A stretch of DNA of 64,000 nucleotides from Tenuifilaceae bacterium CYCD (GTDB lineage Bacteria; Bacteroidota; Bacteroidia; Bacteroidales; Tenuifilaceae). The notes under the pieces are model-generated. The model saw only the letters and a program-made list of their open reading frames with translations. It had not been told where the DNA came from and did not search any database. The DNA lies in the NCBI GenBank assembly GCA_036322835.1, contig AP027304.1:1736001-1800000 (forward strand), read 5' to 3'. Below are positions 53,515-63,524 of the stretch, piece after piece (position 1 is the stretch's first letter; each line of letters opens with the position of its first letter). Position numbers and translations under genes: made by a program.

Positions 53515-54231
53515 TTATATAACGCCAAGTGCTATAGCAATAAAACTTGGGCCATTAATTCCGCCATGCATTATAACACCAGTCCAGGTATTTTTTGTTT
53601 TTTGTACAATATACGATTGAATAAAAATTAATGGAATTAAAGTGATGAGTAGTTGCCAACCAAAAGCAATATGGAAAATACCCCAACCAAACCCGTGTAC
53701 AAGCCAAGTGTACTTTCCAAAAACAATTTCCTGCCTAGGCATCATAACGCCTCTCCAAAGAAATTCTTCGCCAAGAATATTCAAAATCCAGTATGGTGCC
53801 CAAACAGCAAGCAGCCAATATCTCCCGTGATTTAAAGGTTCGAATGCCATAAAAGGAGGCGATGTGTCAATTTTGTCTGTAACTAATTCAATTATCTTCA
53901 TTAATCCACCGCTAATTGCCATTACTACAATTAATCCACCAATACTCCAAAGAACATCGCGTTTACTAAGTTTCTTGAAACGCAACCTTTCAATTATTGT
54001 TGATTTTGTAATTCTGTAGCCTTCCGATTTTAGCAAGAATAGCCCGGTTAGGATTAGTGGAGTAAAAATTCCCAATCCAGCAACAATAAACCAAAACAGT
54101 ATTGTTTCCTGTCCAGTTTTTTCGCTTAAAAAGGGAATTGCATACCGGGTGAGCACAAACATCAATAGTGCTGCCGAAAGATAAATTGAGTAGGATGCAG
54201 CAACTCCAAGCGGTTTTAATTTGTTTTCCAT
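53515..54231 (-). CDS. CPBP-family intramembrane glutamic endopeptidase
   Basis: This 238-residue membrane protein has about eight hydrophobic helices. The catalytic motif GEEFLWRGVMM (EExxxR) and later FGWGIFHIAFG and GVIMHGGINGP are the three conserved blocks of CPBP/Abi proteases. Possible roles include processing of membrane or prenylated substrates or self-immunity; the context gives no hint. Confidence 0.85.
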   Translation of the reverse strand: MENKLKPLGVAASYSIYLSAALLMFVLTRYAIPFLSEKTGQETILFWFIVAGLGIFTPLILTGLFLLKSEGYRITKSTIIERLRFKKLSKRDVLWSIGGLIVVMAISGGLMKIIELVTDKIDTSPPFMAFEPLNHGRYWLLAVWAPYWILNILGEEFLWRGVMMPRQEIVFGKYTWLVHGFGWGIFHIAFGWQLLITLIPLIFIQSYIVQKTKNTWTGVIMHGGINGPSFIAIALGVI

Positions 54232-54308
54232 TCTTTTTTCAATGCGGTTAACTTACGAAGTTAAGCAATATTGAATTGATTGATGGGTTTAATGAAGAAT
54301 CCTTTAGT

Positions 54309-55568
54309 CTAAAAGAAACTAATCAGCAATGCAATATTCAATGTCGATACAATTACGCCTAGTAGGTATAGTATAGTTTTGGAGTAGGTTGAGTTTTTGT
54401 ATTTCCCCATTACTTTTTCCGATGAGGTTAGGTAAACCTGTAGAAAAATGGTGAATGGCAACTGAATGCTCAGTATCATCTGCGAAATTATTAGTCCCTG
54501 AAAAGGATTTGTAATTAGAAAGATTATTCCAAGTGCAGCAACTAGCGAAATGGAAACACCTACCCTGGAGTGGTTATCTTTTATATCGTACGGCTCCTTA
54601 TACATTCCGGCGAAAATTGTGCCGGCGGCCATTCCTGATGTTATGGTGGATGCAACCCCTGAGAAAAGCAGCGCCACTGCAAAAACAACCGAGGCGTTGG
54701 TGCCAAGCAGCGGGATTAATAATTCATTTGCCTGCTGCAATTCCGATACCTGTGTTTTGGTCTTGAAAAAAGTTGATGCTGCAAGCAGAATCATTGCGCT
54801 ATTTATTGCCCAGCCAACAAGCATGGAAAAAAGAGTGTCGAAAAACTCGTACTTAAGTTGTTTTTTAATTACCTTATCATCGCTAAGATTCCACTGCCTA
54901 CTCTGGATAATCTCGGAGTGCAGAAATAGGTTGTGGGGCATTACCACGGCGCCAAGCACGCTCATAATTATCACCATTGATCCCTGCGGGAACGATGGGG
55001 TAACCCAGCTTGTGATGGCCTCGTTCCAGTCGATTTGAACTAACGAAAGTTCGTAGATAAACGACAACCCAATTATCGACACAAATGCAATTATCCATTT
55101 TTCGATAACCCGGTACGAGTTGGTTAGTAGCATTATAAAGGTAAATATGGTTACAAGTAGCGCTCCAACCTTTATTGGTACCGAGAAAAGCATATTTAAC
55201 GCAATAGCTCCACCTAGAATCTCGGCTAACGAGGTGGAAATTGATGCCAGCATTGCCGATGATAGGAGCAGTTTAGAGTACCGCGGTTTTAGGTAGATTG
55301 CGGTGGCTTCTGAGAGACAAAGCCCCGTGGCAATCCCTAGGTGTGCAACATTGTGCTGAAGCACAATAAGCATAATTGTGGATAGCGTTACCATCCAAAG
55401 TAACGAATAGCCATAGTTGGCTCCGGCCGAGAGGTTCGAGGCCCAGTTCCCAGGGTCAATAAACCCAACGGTTACCAGAAGTCCTGGGCCAATAAACTTA
55501 AAGATATCAAGTGCTCCGTACCGTGGGCGGTAGTTCTTACGGTCGATATTTCTGAAAATTGCGAACAT
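54309..55568 (-). CDS. mntH: Nramp-family divalent metal transporter
   Basis: This protein of about 419 residues with ~11 membrane helices belongs to the Nramp/SLC11 family, which imports Mn2+ or Fe2+ with protons. The DPGNW motif in helix 1 and MPHNLFLHSE in helix 6 (metal-binding residues) are intact. I prefer the start at 55568 (MFAIFRNIDRKNYRPRYGAL). The upstream in-frame ATG at 55604 lies only ~12 bp from a perfect TAGTTTTG -7 box, too close to be translated normally. The gene is single. Confidence 0.9.
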   Translation of the reverse strand: MFAIFRNIDRKNYRPRYGALDIFKFIGPGLLVTVGFIDPGNWASNLSAGANYGYSLLWMVTLSTIMLIVLQHNVAHLGIATGLCLSEATAIYLKPRYSKLLLSSAMLASISTSLAEILGGAIALNMLFSVPIKVGALLVTIFTFIMLLTNSYRVIEKWIIAFVSIIGLSFIYELSLVQIDWNEAITSWVTPSFPQGSMVIIMSVLGAVVMPHNLFLHSEIIQSRQWNLSDDKVIKKQLKYEFFDTLFSMLVGWAINSAMILLAASTFFKTKTQVSELQQANELLIPLLGTNASVVFAVALLFSGVASTITSGMAAGTIFAGMYKEPYDIKDNHSRVGVSISLVAALGIIFLITNPFQGLIISQMILSIQLPFTIFLQVYLTSSEKVMGKYKNSTYSKTILYLLGVIVSTLNIALLISFF

Positions 55569-55615
55569 AGTTTTTAAAGTAATTAAGGCGTTGAAAATGT
55601 ACAATTCCTTAAACT

Positions 55616-55623
55616 CAAAACTA
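55616..55623 (-). promoter_or_regulatory. -7 box (TAGTTTTG) upstream of mntH
   Basis: The minus strand matches TAnnTTTG. It lies ~48 bp before the preferred start codon at 55568 and argues against the alternative start at 55604. Confidence 0.5.
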
Positions 55624-55922
55624 TTTATTTTGTTGAGTTATTAGGATTTAATTTAAGCAATAAAAATAAGTTAAAATCACCAAAGTTCTATAAAACTAGT
55701 GGTTTTATGATTTTTAGTATTCAATAATTTTTTTGTTAAACAATGGGAATCAAAACATAAATAGAACCAGTTTACAGTTGGCTTTTTGAGTGTTTAAACC
55801 TTACAAAGTTGACTTTTTACATCCCTGTGCATCCGTGCAAACCTCCTTGCCCTGGGGAATAATTTCCACGGCGAAAGAATCTACTTCGAACCGCAGGAGA
55901 CGTTTTGTAGGAAAAGAAATTA
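55624..55922. other. Intergenic region between mntH and the MCP gene
   Basis: About 300 bp of AT-rich DNA with no recognised ORF, repeat or T-run hairpin. It presumably holds the rest of the mntH promoter and the MCP transcript end. Confidence 0.5.
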
Positions 55923-57137
55923 TTAATACTCAACAAATTCGTTTTGTTCCTTCACTGTCTTGATGGCAATGTTGCGGTATTTGATTTTGTGAAAAGATTT
56001 TGCGTTATGTATTTCGACACCATCAAAATGGAAGAAACTTATGTTCTTAATAAGCTCGGCCGAGTTTTGTTTTAGAGTGTTTGCTTGGCTCGATAGTTCT
56101 TCTGCCGAGGTAGCCGTTTTTTGTGTATGGATGTTTAAGTTTTGAATGGCTGTGTTTATTTGTTCGCTTCCGGCCCGTTGCTCATCACTTGCCGAGTTGA
56201 TCTCCTGAACCAAAGTCACGGTCTTTTCAATAGAGGGGAGTGTACTTTCTAGATTTTTGGTGGCATTCTCGGTTAGTGCTAATCCTAGTTGTGCAATTTT
56301 TACAATTTCGTCAGCGGCTGTTTTGCTATGCTCTGCCAGTTTCCGAACCTCGGTGGCCACAACGCTAAAACCTCTACCAGCCTCTCCGGCACGTGCCGCT
56401 TCAACGGCTGCGTTAAGGGCTAATATGTTTGTTTGGAATGCAATATCGTTGATTATGTTTATTTTTTCTGAAATGCTTCGGATTGCATTTAGCCCTTCCT
56501 GCATGCTATTATTGGTGATAGAAATTTTGCTTGCTGTATCGTTTGCAATGCTTTCGGTTTGTTTTGAGTTGGCTGCGCTTTGCGAGATGTTTGCAGCCAT
56601 TTCCTCCATGCTTGATGATAGTTCCTCGGTTGATGCGGCTTGATTCCCTGCGGTAGTGGCTAGGTTATCCGATTTTTCTACTAAGTTGTTGCTTATTGTA
56701 GCCAACTCGCTTGAGCAATGGTTAATTGCCATTATGGCATTTTGCATTTCGGTGATTAATGTTTGAATGGAAATAGCTATTTGGCCAACCTCATCTTTTT
56801 TTTCAATTAGATTTTTTGAGACCTCAATGTTTAGGTTTCCCGATGCTAATTTTTTTATAGTTTCGTTCATCTCTCTGATAGGATTTCGAACAGTAATTTT
56901 TGTAAAAAAGTTTGCTGCTACAAGCCAAACTAGGCATGCTGGGATTGCCCAGTAAAGCGTTTTAAATCCCATGTATCCAACGCAGAATGCCACAATACTT
57001 ACACCCATTGAGGTGAAAAATACAGTGAGCGCGGTGGTGTAGATGATTGTTTTGCGGTAAAGCGCCCAAACAACAGCATATCCAAACGGAATTAGTCCGA
57101 GTAGAACTATTAGTACATAAGTAATTATTGGATTCAT
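55923..57137 (-). CDS. Methyl-accepting chemotaxis-type protein
   Basis: This 404-residue protein has an N-terminal block of three to four membrane helices (~5-85) and no large periplasmic sensor domain. A HAMP-like segment (~90-140) is followed by a coiled-coil signalling domain with the hairpin tip [20 protein letters not shown] and then [17 protein letters not shown]. The protein therefore probably senses a membrane or cytoplasmic signal. No che genes are in the window. It may serve gliding or another Che-like pathway. Confidence 0.9.
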   Translation of the reverse strand: MNPIITYVLIVLLGLIPFGYAVVWALYRKTIIYTTALTVFFTSMGVSIVAFCVGYMGFKTLYWAIPACLVWLVAANFFTKITVRNPIREMNETIKKLASGNLNIEVSKNLIEKKDEVGQIAISIQTLITEMQNAIMAINHCSSELATISNNLVEKSDNLATTAGNQAASTEELSSSMEEMAANISQSAANSKQTESIANDTASKISITNNSMQEGLNAIRSISEKINIINDIAFQTNILALNAAVEAARAGEAGRGFSVVATEVRKLAEHSKTAADEIVKIAQLGLALTENATKNLESTLPSIEKTVTLVQEINSASDEQRAGSEQINTAIQNLNIHTQKTATSAEELSSQANTLKQNSAELIKNISFFHFDGVEIHNAKSFHKIKYRNIAIKTVKEQNEFVEY

Positions 57138-57268
57138 AGGGCTTAATATTATTTACCCTAAGATAAGAAAAATTTCAACGTAAGGGATAGGTCTATAATG
57201 AATTGAAGCAAAAATTTTATGTAGTGATTCTACCAACGCTTAGAATGAATATTTGAGATGATTAAGGG

Positions 57269-57868
57269 TTACGAACGCTTTTTGATCTCATCGCGTATTT
57301 TGGAAGCCTTTTCGTAATCTTCGTTCATGATTGCCTCGTCGAGCATGGTTTTTAGTTCGGACACAGAGAGCCTTTTGAGTTGCTCAGAGAAAGTATCTTT
57401 TGGATTCGATTCCACGGGTGTTTTATTACTTTCTGACGATGGCTCATCAACCTCTTCTATTTCGAGGGTAATTCCTGCTTTGTCAATAATTTCATCCGTG
57501 GTGTATATGGGGCAATTGAACCGTAACGCTAAAGCAACAGCATCGGAGGTGCGCGAATCTATGTATATTTCTTTACTGCCGTTATCGCAATGTAATTTTG
57601 AGAAAAATACACCTTCCTCTAATTTGTATATTTGAACTTCAACCAGATTTATTGCGAATGCTTTTGAAAAGTTAAGGAATAGATCATGCGTAAGAGGGCG
57701 AGGCGGTGTTAACCCCTCGAGTTGAATGGCAATGGCTTGTGCTTCGTAGCCACCTATTATAATTGGAATGCGGCGGTTGCCATTTTCCTCGCTTAAAACA
57801 AGAGCGTATGCTCCAGATTGAGTTTGGCTGTATGAAATCCCAAGAACACTTAATTTAACCTTGCTCAT
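57269..57868 (-). CDS. Bifunctional nuclease family (DUF151) protein with UVR motif
   Basis: This 199-residue protein has an N-terminal DUF151 domain (~1-135, with RRIPIIIGGYEAQAIAIQLE, DSRTSDAVALALRFNCPIYT) and a C-terminal UvrB/UvrC-type motif (LKTMLDEAIMNEDYEKASKI). This combination is the standard Bacteroidetes form of bifunctional nuclease proteins (DNase/RNase), possibly with a regulatory role. A TAGGTTTG promoter box lies upstream. Confidence 0.9.
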   Translation of the reverse strand: MSKVKLSVLGISYSQTQSGAYALVLSEENGNRRIPIIIGGYEAQAIAIQLEGLTPPRPLTHDLFLNFSKAFAINLVEVQIYKLEEGVFFSKLHCDNGSKEIYIDSRTSDAVALALRFNCPIYTTDEIIDKAGITLEIEEVDEPSSESNKTPVESNPKDTFSEQLKRLSVSELKTMLDEAIMNEDYEKASKIRDEIKKRS

Positions 57869-57930
57869 TATTAACTTCTTTTCGTCTCTTAATTTCTTCT
57901 AATTATTTTTTAACAGCAACTATCGCACAT

Positions 57931-57938
57931 ACAAACCT
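57931..57938 (-). promoter_or_regulatory. -7 box (TAGGTTTG) upstream of the bifunctional nuclease gene
   Basis: The minus strand matches TAnnTTTG, ~63 bp before the start codon. TTTG at the right -33 spacing was not seen. Confidence 0.4.
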
Positions 57939-57999
57939 ACATGATTTTTTTTTAAAATCCCAGAACCAAAGTTTAAATTCAATCATTATTGTTTTATCG

Positions 58000-59529
58000 C
58001 TAAAACCTAAAATAGATAAAAGGTTGCAATTCTGCCGTTTTAAACTGTATAATCAGAATAATGGCAATTACAACAACCATAAATTTTACTGTAAGATTCG
58101 AATCAATAAACTTTCCTCGGTACCATTCTTTTATGCTGAATGGCATCCAGTGTAAGGTAAAACCAACAGCTATTAGCGTAAAAATGTTCGCGTACGATTT
58201 CAGAATTTCAACGATGGACGAACCGCCAAAGTGTCCAAATATTTGGTTGATCATGCTTTGCGCATCGCTCATGCTTCCCGATCGGAAAAATATCCATGCA
58301 AAGCAAACCAAATGGAAGGTTAGAAATGCTCCAAAGAATTTTCGCCAGTTTTCGCCAATCATGCTTATGTGCGGTACGTACTTGCTCCATAGCTTATGAA
58401 TTGCAAGACCAACCCCGTGAATTCCGCCCCAAACAACAAACCTGAGGTTGGCGCCATGCCAAAGTCCGCCAAGTATCATGGTGATCATCAGATTGATGTA
58501 GGTTCTTGCCGATCCCTTTTTGTTTCCTCCCAGTGGGATGTAGAGGTAGTCGCGAAGCCATGTCGATAACGATATATGCCATCGATGCCAGAAGTCCGTA
58601 ATGCTAGTTGCCTTGTAGGGTGAGTTGAAGTTAATGGGAAGCCTGAAGCCGAGTAGCATGGCAAGGCCAATGGCAATATCGGTATAGCCCGAAAAATCGC
58701 AGTAGATCTGAAGCGCATAACCGTATGTAGCCATTAGATTCTCGAAGCCTGAGAAGCTGAGCGGATTATCAAAAACTCTATCAACAAAGTTGATGGAGAT
58801 ATAATCGGAGATAATCGTCTTTTTAATTAGCCCTGCAATAATCAGGAATGTTGCATGGCCGAATTCTCTGGATGTTAAGTTGAATTTGCGGTATAGTTGT
58901 GGAATAAACTCCGAAGCCCGAACAATTGGCCCTGCAACTAGTTGTGGAAAAAATGAAACGTAGAACCCAAAGTCGATGATATTCCTTACAGGGGCAACTT
59001 TTCCTCGGTATACATCAACGGTGTAACTTATTGTTTGAAAGGTGTAGAACGATATTCCAACGGGTAGCAGGATGGTTGATGTATCGAAATTTGTTCCCAA
59101 AATGCCGTTGGCCCAAGCCGAGAGGTGGTTTGTTACGGTAAAACTTGTGCCAAATAATTGGTTTACCAAATCGGTATAAAAGTATGCGTACTTGAAGTAC
59201 GAAAGAACACCAAGGTTTACAACAACACTTGATGCAACTAACAGCTTTCGGGTTAATTTCGATTTGTAGTTTGGAATTAGCAGCCCAAAGGTATAGTCGC
59301 AAATAGTCGAAAACACTAGCAAGGAGAAGAATAGTCCGCTGGATTTGTAGTAGAAGTATAAGCTGAATACCAATAGATATGCACTACGGGCAATTGGTTT
59401 ATTGTAAATAAATGAGTATCCAACGAGCAGTATCGCGAAGAAAATCCAGAACGAGATTTTGGTGAAAAGCAGGGGATCGCCTTCGGTGTAGCTGAAAATT
59501 TGGGATAGTATATGGGTAAATTGTTCCAT
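58000..59529 (-). CDS. MBOAT-family O-acyltransferase (AlgI/DltB-like)
   Basis: This ~509-residue polytopic membrane protein resembles AlgI/PatA/DltB O-acyltransferases. Conserved blocks include YFKYAYFYTD, the central DFWHRWHISLSTWLRDYLYI and the catalytic-His segment GGLWHGANLRFVVWGGIHG. I choose the start ATG at 59529, which leaves a 10-bp gap to the preceding gene; the ATG at 59562 would overlap that gene. It is the last gene of a three-gene operon with two SGNH proteins, a typical O-acetylation arrangement in which MBOAT passes acyl groups across the membrane and SGNH proteins transfer or remove them. Confidence 0.93.
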   Translation of the reverse strand: MEQFTHILSQIFSYTEGDPLLFTKISFWIFFAILLVGYSFIYNKPIARSAYLLVFSLYFYYKSSGLFFSLLVFSTICDYTFGLLIPNYKSKLTRKLLVASSVVVNLGVLSYFKYAYFYTDLVNQLFGTSFTVTNHLSAWANGILGTNFDTSTILLPVGISFYTFQTISYTVDVYRGKVAPVRNIIDFGFYVSFFPQLVAGPIVRASEFIPQLYRKFNLTSREFGHATFLIIAGLIKKTIISDYISINFVDRVFDNPLSFSGFENLMATYGYALQIYCDFSGYTDIAIGLAMLLGFRLPINFNSPYKATSITDFWHRWHISLSTWLRDYLYIPLGGNKKGSARTYINLMITMILGGLWHGANLRFVVWGGIHGVGLAIHKLWSKYVPHISMIGENWRKFFGAFLTFHLVCFAWIFFRSGSMSDAQSMINQIFGHFGGSSIVEILKSYANIFTLIAVGFTLHWMPFSIKEWYRGKFIDSNLTVKFMVVVIAIILIIQFKTAELQPFIYFRF

Positions 59530-59539
59530 CGATATTTCG

Positions 59540-60778
59540 CTAGTTTTTAGGCATGAATTCATCGCAAGTTATTGCATCGAATAGCAGTTCGCCTTGAAGT
59601 TGGTAGCCCTTTGGATTTAAATGTAGTAAATCGGGGGCTGTTAGTTCCATTTTATTCCAAGTTCTAATACTGCCCTCTCCGCCCATTAGGCTGTGGAAAT
59701 CCCATACACAACAGTGGTTTTTTTCAGCAATGGTTAGAATTGCGTTTTTAACATCTATTAATTTGGGGTTGGCAGTAGCCCGAGAAACTAAATGATCGCC
59801 AGGAATAGTAAGGAGCACGGTAGCGTCTGGAACGCTTGCCTTTATTTCGTTAATAAGAGAATCAAGAAGATTGCTAAATATGCTTTTTTCAAAAAGGGGA
59901 TGATAGGCATCGTTAGTTCCCAGCGAGATTATAACGAGTTGAGGATCGATGGTTTTAAGTTGATTCGGTAATTCGGAGGCAAGGAGGTACGATTTCACAT
60001 CGGCACCATTTAGCCCAGCGGAGTTGTAAATAACGTTTGAGGAATTGTTAATCGCTTCGATTCCGGATATGGATAATGCCGATGAACTTTTTGGAATTTT
60101 GTGGAACGATATGCTTGCCTCGTTAACAGATGAATCCAACTTAAACGTGATATGATTTGGGCTTTGCGATGCTATTTCTGCACTCACACTATTTACGGTA
60201 GGAGTGTAGCCCTTTTCGGTTGTTGTGTAAAAAATGGTGAGTTGATTAAAGCATCTATCTCCAAACTTCTTATTTTTTAACGAAATATTGATAGATGCTA
60301 CGGAGTCTGTTGTTTCCATAACCATCCCCGATAGTCCTGCGCCGATTGGTTCTGTTGATCCTAGAACTTTGGAAAATTTCCAATTACCAGTCGATGCAAA
60401 AGTGTATTCCCTTGGCGAGTTTGTTCCTGCTAAGTTATAGGGGAAAGCGTAACCTTCGGAAATTATCGAATCGTTAACGTAATTTGTAAGAAGTTGACGA
60501 ACCTCATCGGTAAAAAAGCCTGCTTGGATGTGTGAGTCTCCTATATGTACAATCCTGAATTGATTTGTTTGATTGCATAGTACAGGTAGATTTGGATTGT
60601 CTTGAAATGTAATTATTCTATTTAGGTTGTAGTTTGTCAATATTGATAATCGTTTCAATTTGCTACTTATTGTCATGTTTTCTGTTGATAGCGGTATTGC
60701 AACTGCAATTGCACTAATCAGTAAAACCCCAATTAGTGGCGATATCCAACGTTTGCCTTGCTGGTTAGTTCGTCCCAT
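59540..60778 (-). CDS. SGNH/GDSL-hydrolase family protein
   Basis: This 412-residue protein has an N-terminal membrane or signal segment (~15-30). Block I is IVHIGDSHIQAGF (Ser nucleophile), LGTNDAY is block III, and LLHLNPKGYQLQGE contains the late Asp/His block (DLLHLN). It is probably a periplasmic acetyltransferase or esterase. It overlaps the upstream SGNH gene by 14 bp and is followed after 10 bp by the MBOAT gene, which indicates translational coupling and a joint O-acylation pathway. Confidence 0.9.
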   Translation of the reverse strand: MGRTNQQGKRWISPLIGVLLISAIAVAIPLSTENMTISSKLKRLSILTNYNLNRIITFQDNPNLPVLCNQTNQFRIVHIGDSHIQAGFFTDEVRQLLTNYVNDSIISEGYAFPYNLAGTNSPREYTFASTGNWKFSKVLGSTEPIGAGLSGMVMETTDSVASINISLKNKKFGDRCFNQLTIFYTTTEKGYTPTVNSVSAEIASQSPNHITFKLDSSVNEASISFHKIPKSSSALSISGIEAINNSSNVIYNSAGLNGADVKSYLLASELPNQLKTIDPQLVIISLGTNDAYHPLFEKSIFSNLLDSLINEIKASVPDATVLLTIPGDHLVSRATANPKLIDVKNAILTIAEKNHCCVWDFHSLMGGEGSIRTWNKMELTAPDLLHLNPKGYQLQGELLFDAITCDEFMPKN

Positions 60779-62294
60779 TGCTTATTGCAGTTGTTTTGTT
60801 GACTTGCGACAAATTACTGTTTGCGTTTTCTGTGAGTTGCGCTGTGTAGTTGCTGTACTCATTCAGCAGTGCGGATACAAACATTTCAGCAATTAGCTTC
60901 GAGCCTCTGAAATTAAAATGAGTAAAATCCTTTGTGGCCAAAGGAGGATTTGCATTAACCCATTTGGGCATAGAGTTTCTACCTCCCATAGCTTTATAGC
61001 TATCCCAAAAAGCAGCACCTGCTCTAAAAGCAGCATTGCGTTGGGCATCACGAACCTTCTCTATACTTGGATATGATTCGAACTTGTCGCCAGACTTGCG
61101 CGACATATCCGAAACTCCGATAAGGATCACTGATATGTTGGGCTTGAACGATTTTATTGTTTTTATCTGCCTGTAGAGAATTTCTTCGTAGTACTTGTAG
61201 TTGTTAAGATTTCCAGGGACAACATTAACACCGTATTGCAAAATCACGCATTCAACGTTAAGCAGATTAAATATTATTTGAGAGAAATTGGAGTCGAACT
61301 TGGTGAATGCTGTTCCCGAATTACCCCGTTGGGGTATGTTGTCCACATATATTCCATGTTCCGATTCCATGGATACCCCATAAACGGTTAAAGGTCCTTT
61401 CCCTGTAAATTCAAGTTCAATATCATCAGCAGTTATGGGTATTTTAAATATCTGTTGAGTTATGTTGGCCTTTTTTGGTAAAATTTCGGCATCAAGTGTG
61501 GTTTCATTTACGCCCAGTTCCATTACGTAGGTTGAGTCGTTTTTTCCATAGAAAACTCGTAGTTGTTTGAACTGATTGCTGCGATTGTCCTTGCCTATTT
61601 TTTTAAATTCAATTTTTTCGCCTTCCGATCCGTCTTCAATTTCGGTGATTCCGCCCAGTAGTCCGTACTGATTTACATCGTCACTTCCATCGAATAAACT
61701 TGTGTAGCGCCAATCGCCCGATGCGGAATGTTTCACATTTAAAGGTTGATAACTTTGAGGGTAGCCAGGGATTACTCCAACACCGTTTCCTCCAAATTTA
61801 GACTGTAGCGCAGAACGAATAAACATGGTTACCCTATCTCCTTCGATTTGTGAATCTCCGAAATGTAGCACGTGTATTTGGCCCGTTGTGGATCTCCCTT
61901 CGGATAATGATTTGAAAAAGTTTTTTAGTGCGGATCGACTACTGTCCGCAAACTCAATTGGAATAATTTTTCCCTTTATAATCTCTGCTGAAATTTTATT
62001 GGACTGATCATCAGTGATTAGGGTGTCGATTTTTGGTTGGTTGCTGTTTTGTTTTTCAGTTTTTACGGGTAAACTATCAACTTTTGCAATGGTAATTGTT
62101 GCAATGTGAATTAATGATGTGTCTTTTTTTAGAGCGATATCGCCAATTAGTTTGGCTTGAATCGATTGGAAGGTTGGGTATCGAAGTGCGAAATTCCCAA
62201 TTTTGTAAACATTTTGTGGCACAAACCAAGCAATGCCTAAAAGCAATAGAAGTATTGCCGTAAGAAATCCTAAAATTTTATAAGGTTTTATCAT
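60765..62294 (-). CDS. SGNH-hydrolase family protein, first gene of the acylation operon
   Basis: This 509-residue protein has an N-terminal membrane segment (~5-25). Block I is VLHFGDSQIEGDR, an intermediate block is LQYGVNVV (Gly/Asn), and FTHFNFRGSKL supplies the C-terminal His block. A large linker (~50-130) precedes the catalytic fold. The reading frame overlaps the next SGNH gene by 14 bp. Together with that gene and the MBOAT gene it likely O-acylates a surface polysaccharide or peptidoglycan. The polymer is not identifiable from the window. Confidence 0.88.
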   Translation of the reverse strand: MIKPYKILGFLTAILLLLLGIAWFVPQNVYKIGNFALRYPTFQSIQAKLIGDIALKKDTSLIHIATITIAKVDSLPVKTEKQNSNQPKIDTLITDDQSNKISAEIIKGKIIPIEFADSSRSALKNFFKSLSEGRSTTGQIHVLHFGDSQIEGDRVTMFIRSALQSKFGGNGVGVIPGYPQSYQPLNVKHSASGDWRYTSLFDGSDDVNQYGLLGGITEIEDGSEGEKIEFKKIGKDNRSNQFKQLRVFYGKNDSTYVMELGVNETTLDAEILPKKANITQQIFKIPITADDIELEFTGKGPLTVYGVSMESEHGIYVDNIPQRGNSGTAFTKFDSNFSQIIFNLLNVECVILQYGVNVVPGNLNNYKYYEEILYRQIKTIKSFKPNISVILIGVSDMSRKSGDKFESYPSIEKVRDAQRNAAFRAGAAFWDSYKAMGGRNSMPKWVNANPPLATKDFTHFNFRGSKLIAEMFVSALLNEYSNYTAQLTENANSNLSQVNKTTAISNGTN

Positions 62295-62549
62295 TATGGC
62301 CTGCCTTTGTTGGATTTAATGCCAAACATTGGGTTAAAAATAGAATAAATTTATTAAAGCCAATTAAATACTGATTTTAAATGTGTTTAAAATTTAATAT
62401 AGATTTAGATGGATTGGAATAATGAATTTGTTTTTGGCAAGATTGAAAATTATAAAGTATTTGAAATACTCATATGTTATTATTTCCTTTGATATAAGCC
62501 AATGGGCTTCATTTTATTTAAAAACAAAACATTAACCAACTATTATGAT

Positions 62550-63488
62550 ATGAAAAAGATAATGATTTTATTGCTTTTAGGAATGTTTCTTCTCCTTAAC
62601 TTTCATTCAAATGCACAATTTGAAGGCATTAATTTGAATGCCTATAAACTTGCCGATTATAGGTATAATACGTTAGGTACTAGATTGAATGCTGGGAATC
62701 AAGGGTATTGTTCTGATTATAAAGATAATATTGGGTCTTATTCATACAAAACAACGTCAAACCAGAATTACATAAACGGTGGTGGTAATGTGGATTTTTC
62801 ATCAACCATTTGTAATCGGAAATACCTCGGCTATCATGATGTCCATTTTGGATTTAATACTGATTATAATGAACTCTCAAGTGATTATTCAAACCATGGT
62901 TCTTGGTATAATAACGAGTCTTCATACAAATCATCTTCTAATAACTCTGCCTTACAGTTAAATGTTTTATCTGAGAATCGTTTTTATTTGAATTCCGGTT
63001 TTTTCTGGGGTGTTGCTTTGCGAGCGACTCAATCTTATGCACATTCTTACTCTAAAACTGAGGTTGATTCAGATGAAACAAGGCTGTTGGCTAATCTTTT
63101 TGAGTCTGAAAACTTTGCAGCCTTGCAGGTTGGAAAGGGCCGTATCGAGAATGTGACTGATGCTAGGTTGGCAGTTTATATTTTGGATGATCTGCTTAAG
63201 CAGGGGCGTTTGTCACGTACGCCGAACGAAGAGGAGGTGTTTGCTTTTGCTGATTTTATAACTAAAACCTTGAATAATCGGGTAATAGACTCACGCATTA
63301 AAAGAATAAAGGAGTATGTGGCTATTGATTCTTTTTTAGTTTCGAATGGACTATCTAGCAAACCCGATGGCCTTTATTTCGGATTAATTAATGATAACTG
63401 GAATTATGCTCGATCCCAAGCATGGAATACGGGTTCTGAGTGGTATGTAGAGGTTGCTCCGTTTTTAGATTATATGCATATCCGCTAA
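62550..63488 (+). CDS. Secreted protein, probably truncated by the adjacent IS
   Basis: From the ATG at 62550 the protein has a signal peptide (MKKIMILLLLGMFLLLNFHS, cleaved near SNAQ) and ~312 residues. A Tyr/Asn/Ser-rich beta part and a helical middle (EEVFAFADFITKTLNNRVID) are followed by strands ending WYVEVAPFLDYMHIR. The abrupt end only ~36 bp before the transposase start, in what looks like the beginning of a beta-barrel, suggests the original gene continued and was cut by IS insertion. The function is unknown; the ATG at 62502 is less likely as the start. Confidence 0.65.
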   Translation: MKKIMILLLLGMFLLLNFHSNAQFEGINLNAYKLADYRYNTLGTRLNAGNQGYCSDYKDNIGSYSYKTTSNQNYINGGGNVDFSSTICNRKYLGYHDVHFGFNTDYNELSSDYSNHGSWYNNESSYKSSSNNSALQLNVLSENRFYLNSGFFWGVALRATQSYAHSYSKTEVDSDETRLLANLFESENFAALQVGKGRIENVTDARLAVYILDDLLKQGRLSRTPNEEEVFAFADFITKTLNNRVIDSRIKRIKEYVAIDSFLVSNGLSSKPDGLYFGLINDNWNYARSQAWNTGSEWYVEVAPFLDYMHIR

Positions 63489-63524
63489 TGTACCAAAATA
63501 ATTATCTTTACAAAAACACTTGAG

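Noticed and set aside
55569-55604. Start of mntH at 55604
   Set aside because: It lies ~12 bp from the -7 box and adds residues not typical of Nramp N-termini; the ATG at 55568 is preferred.
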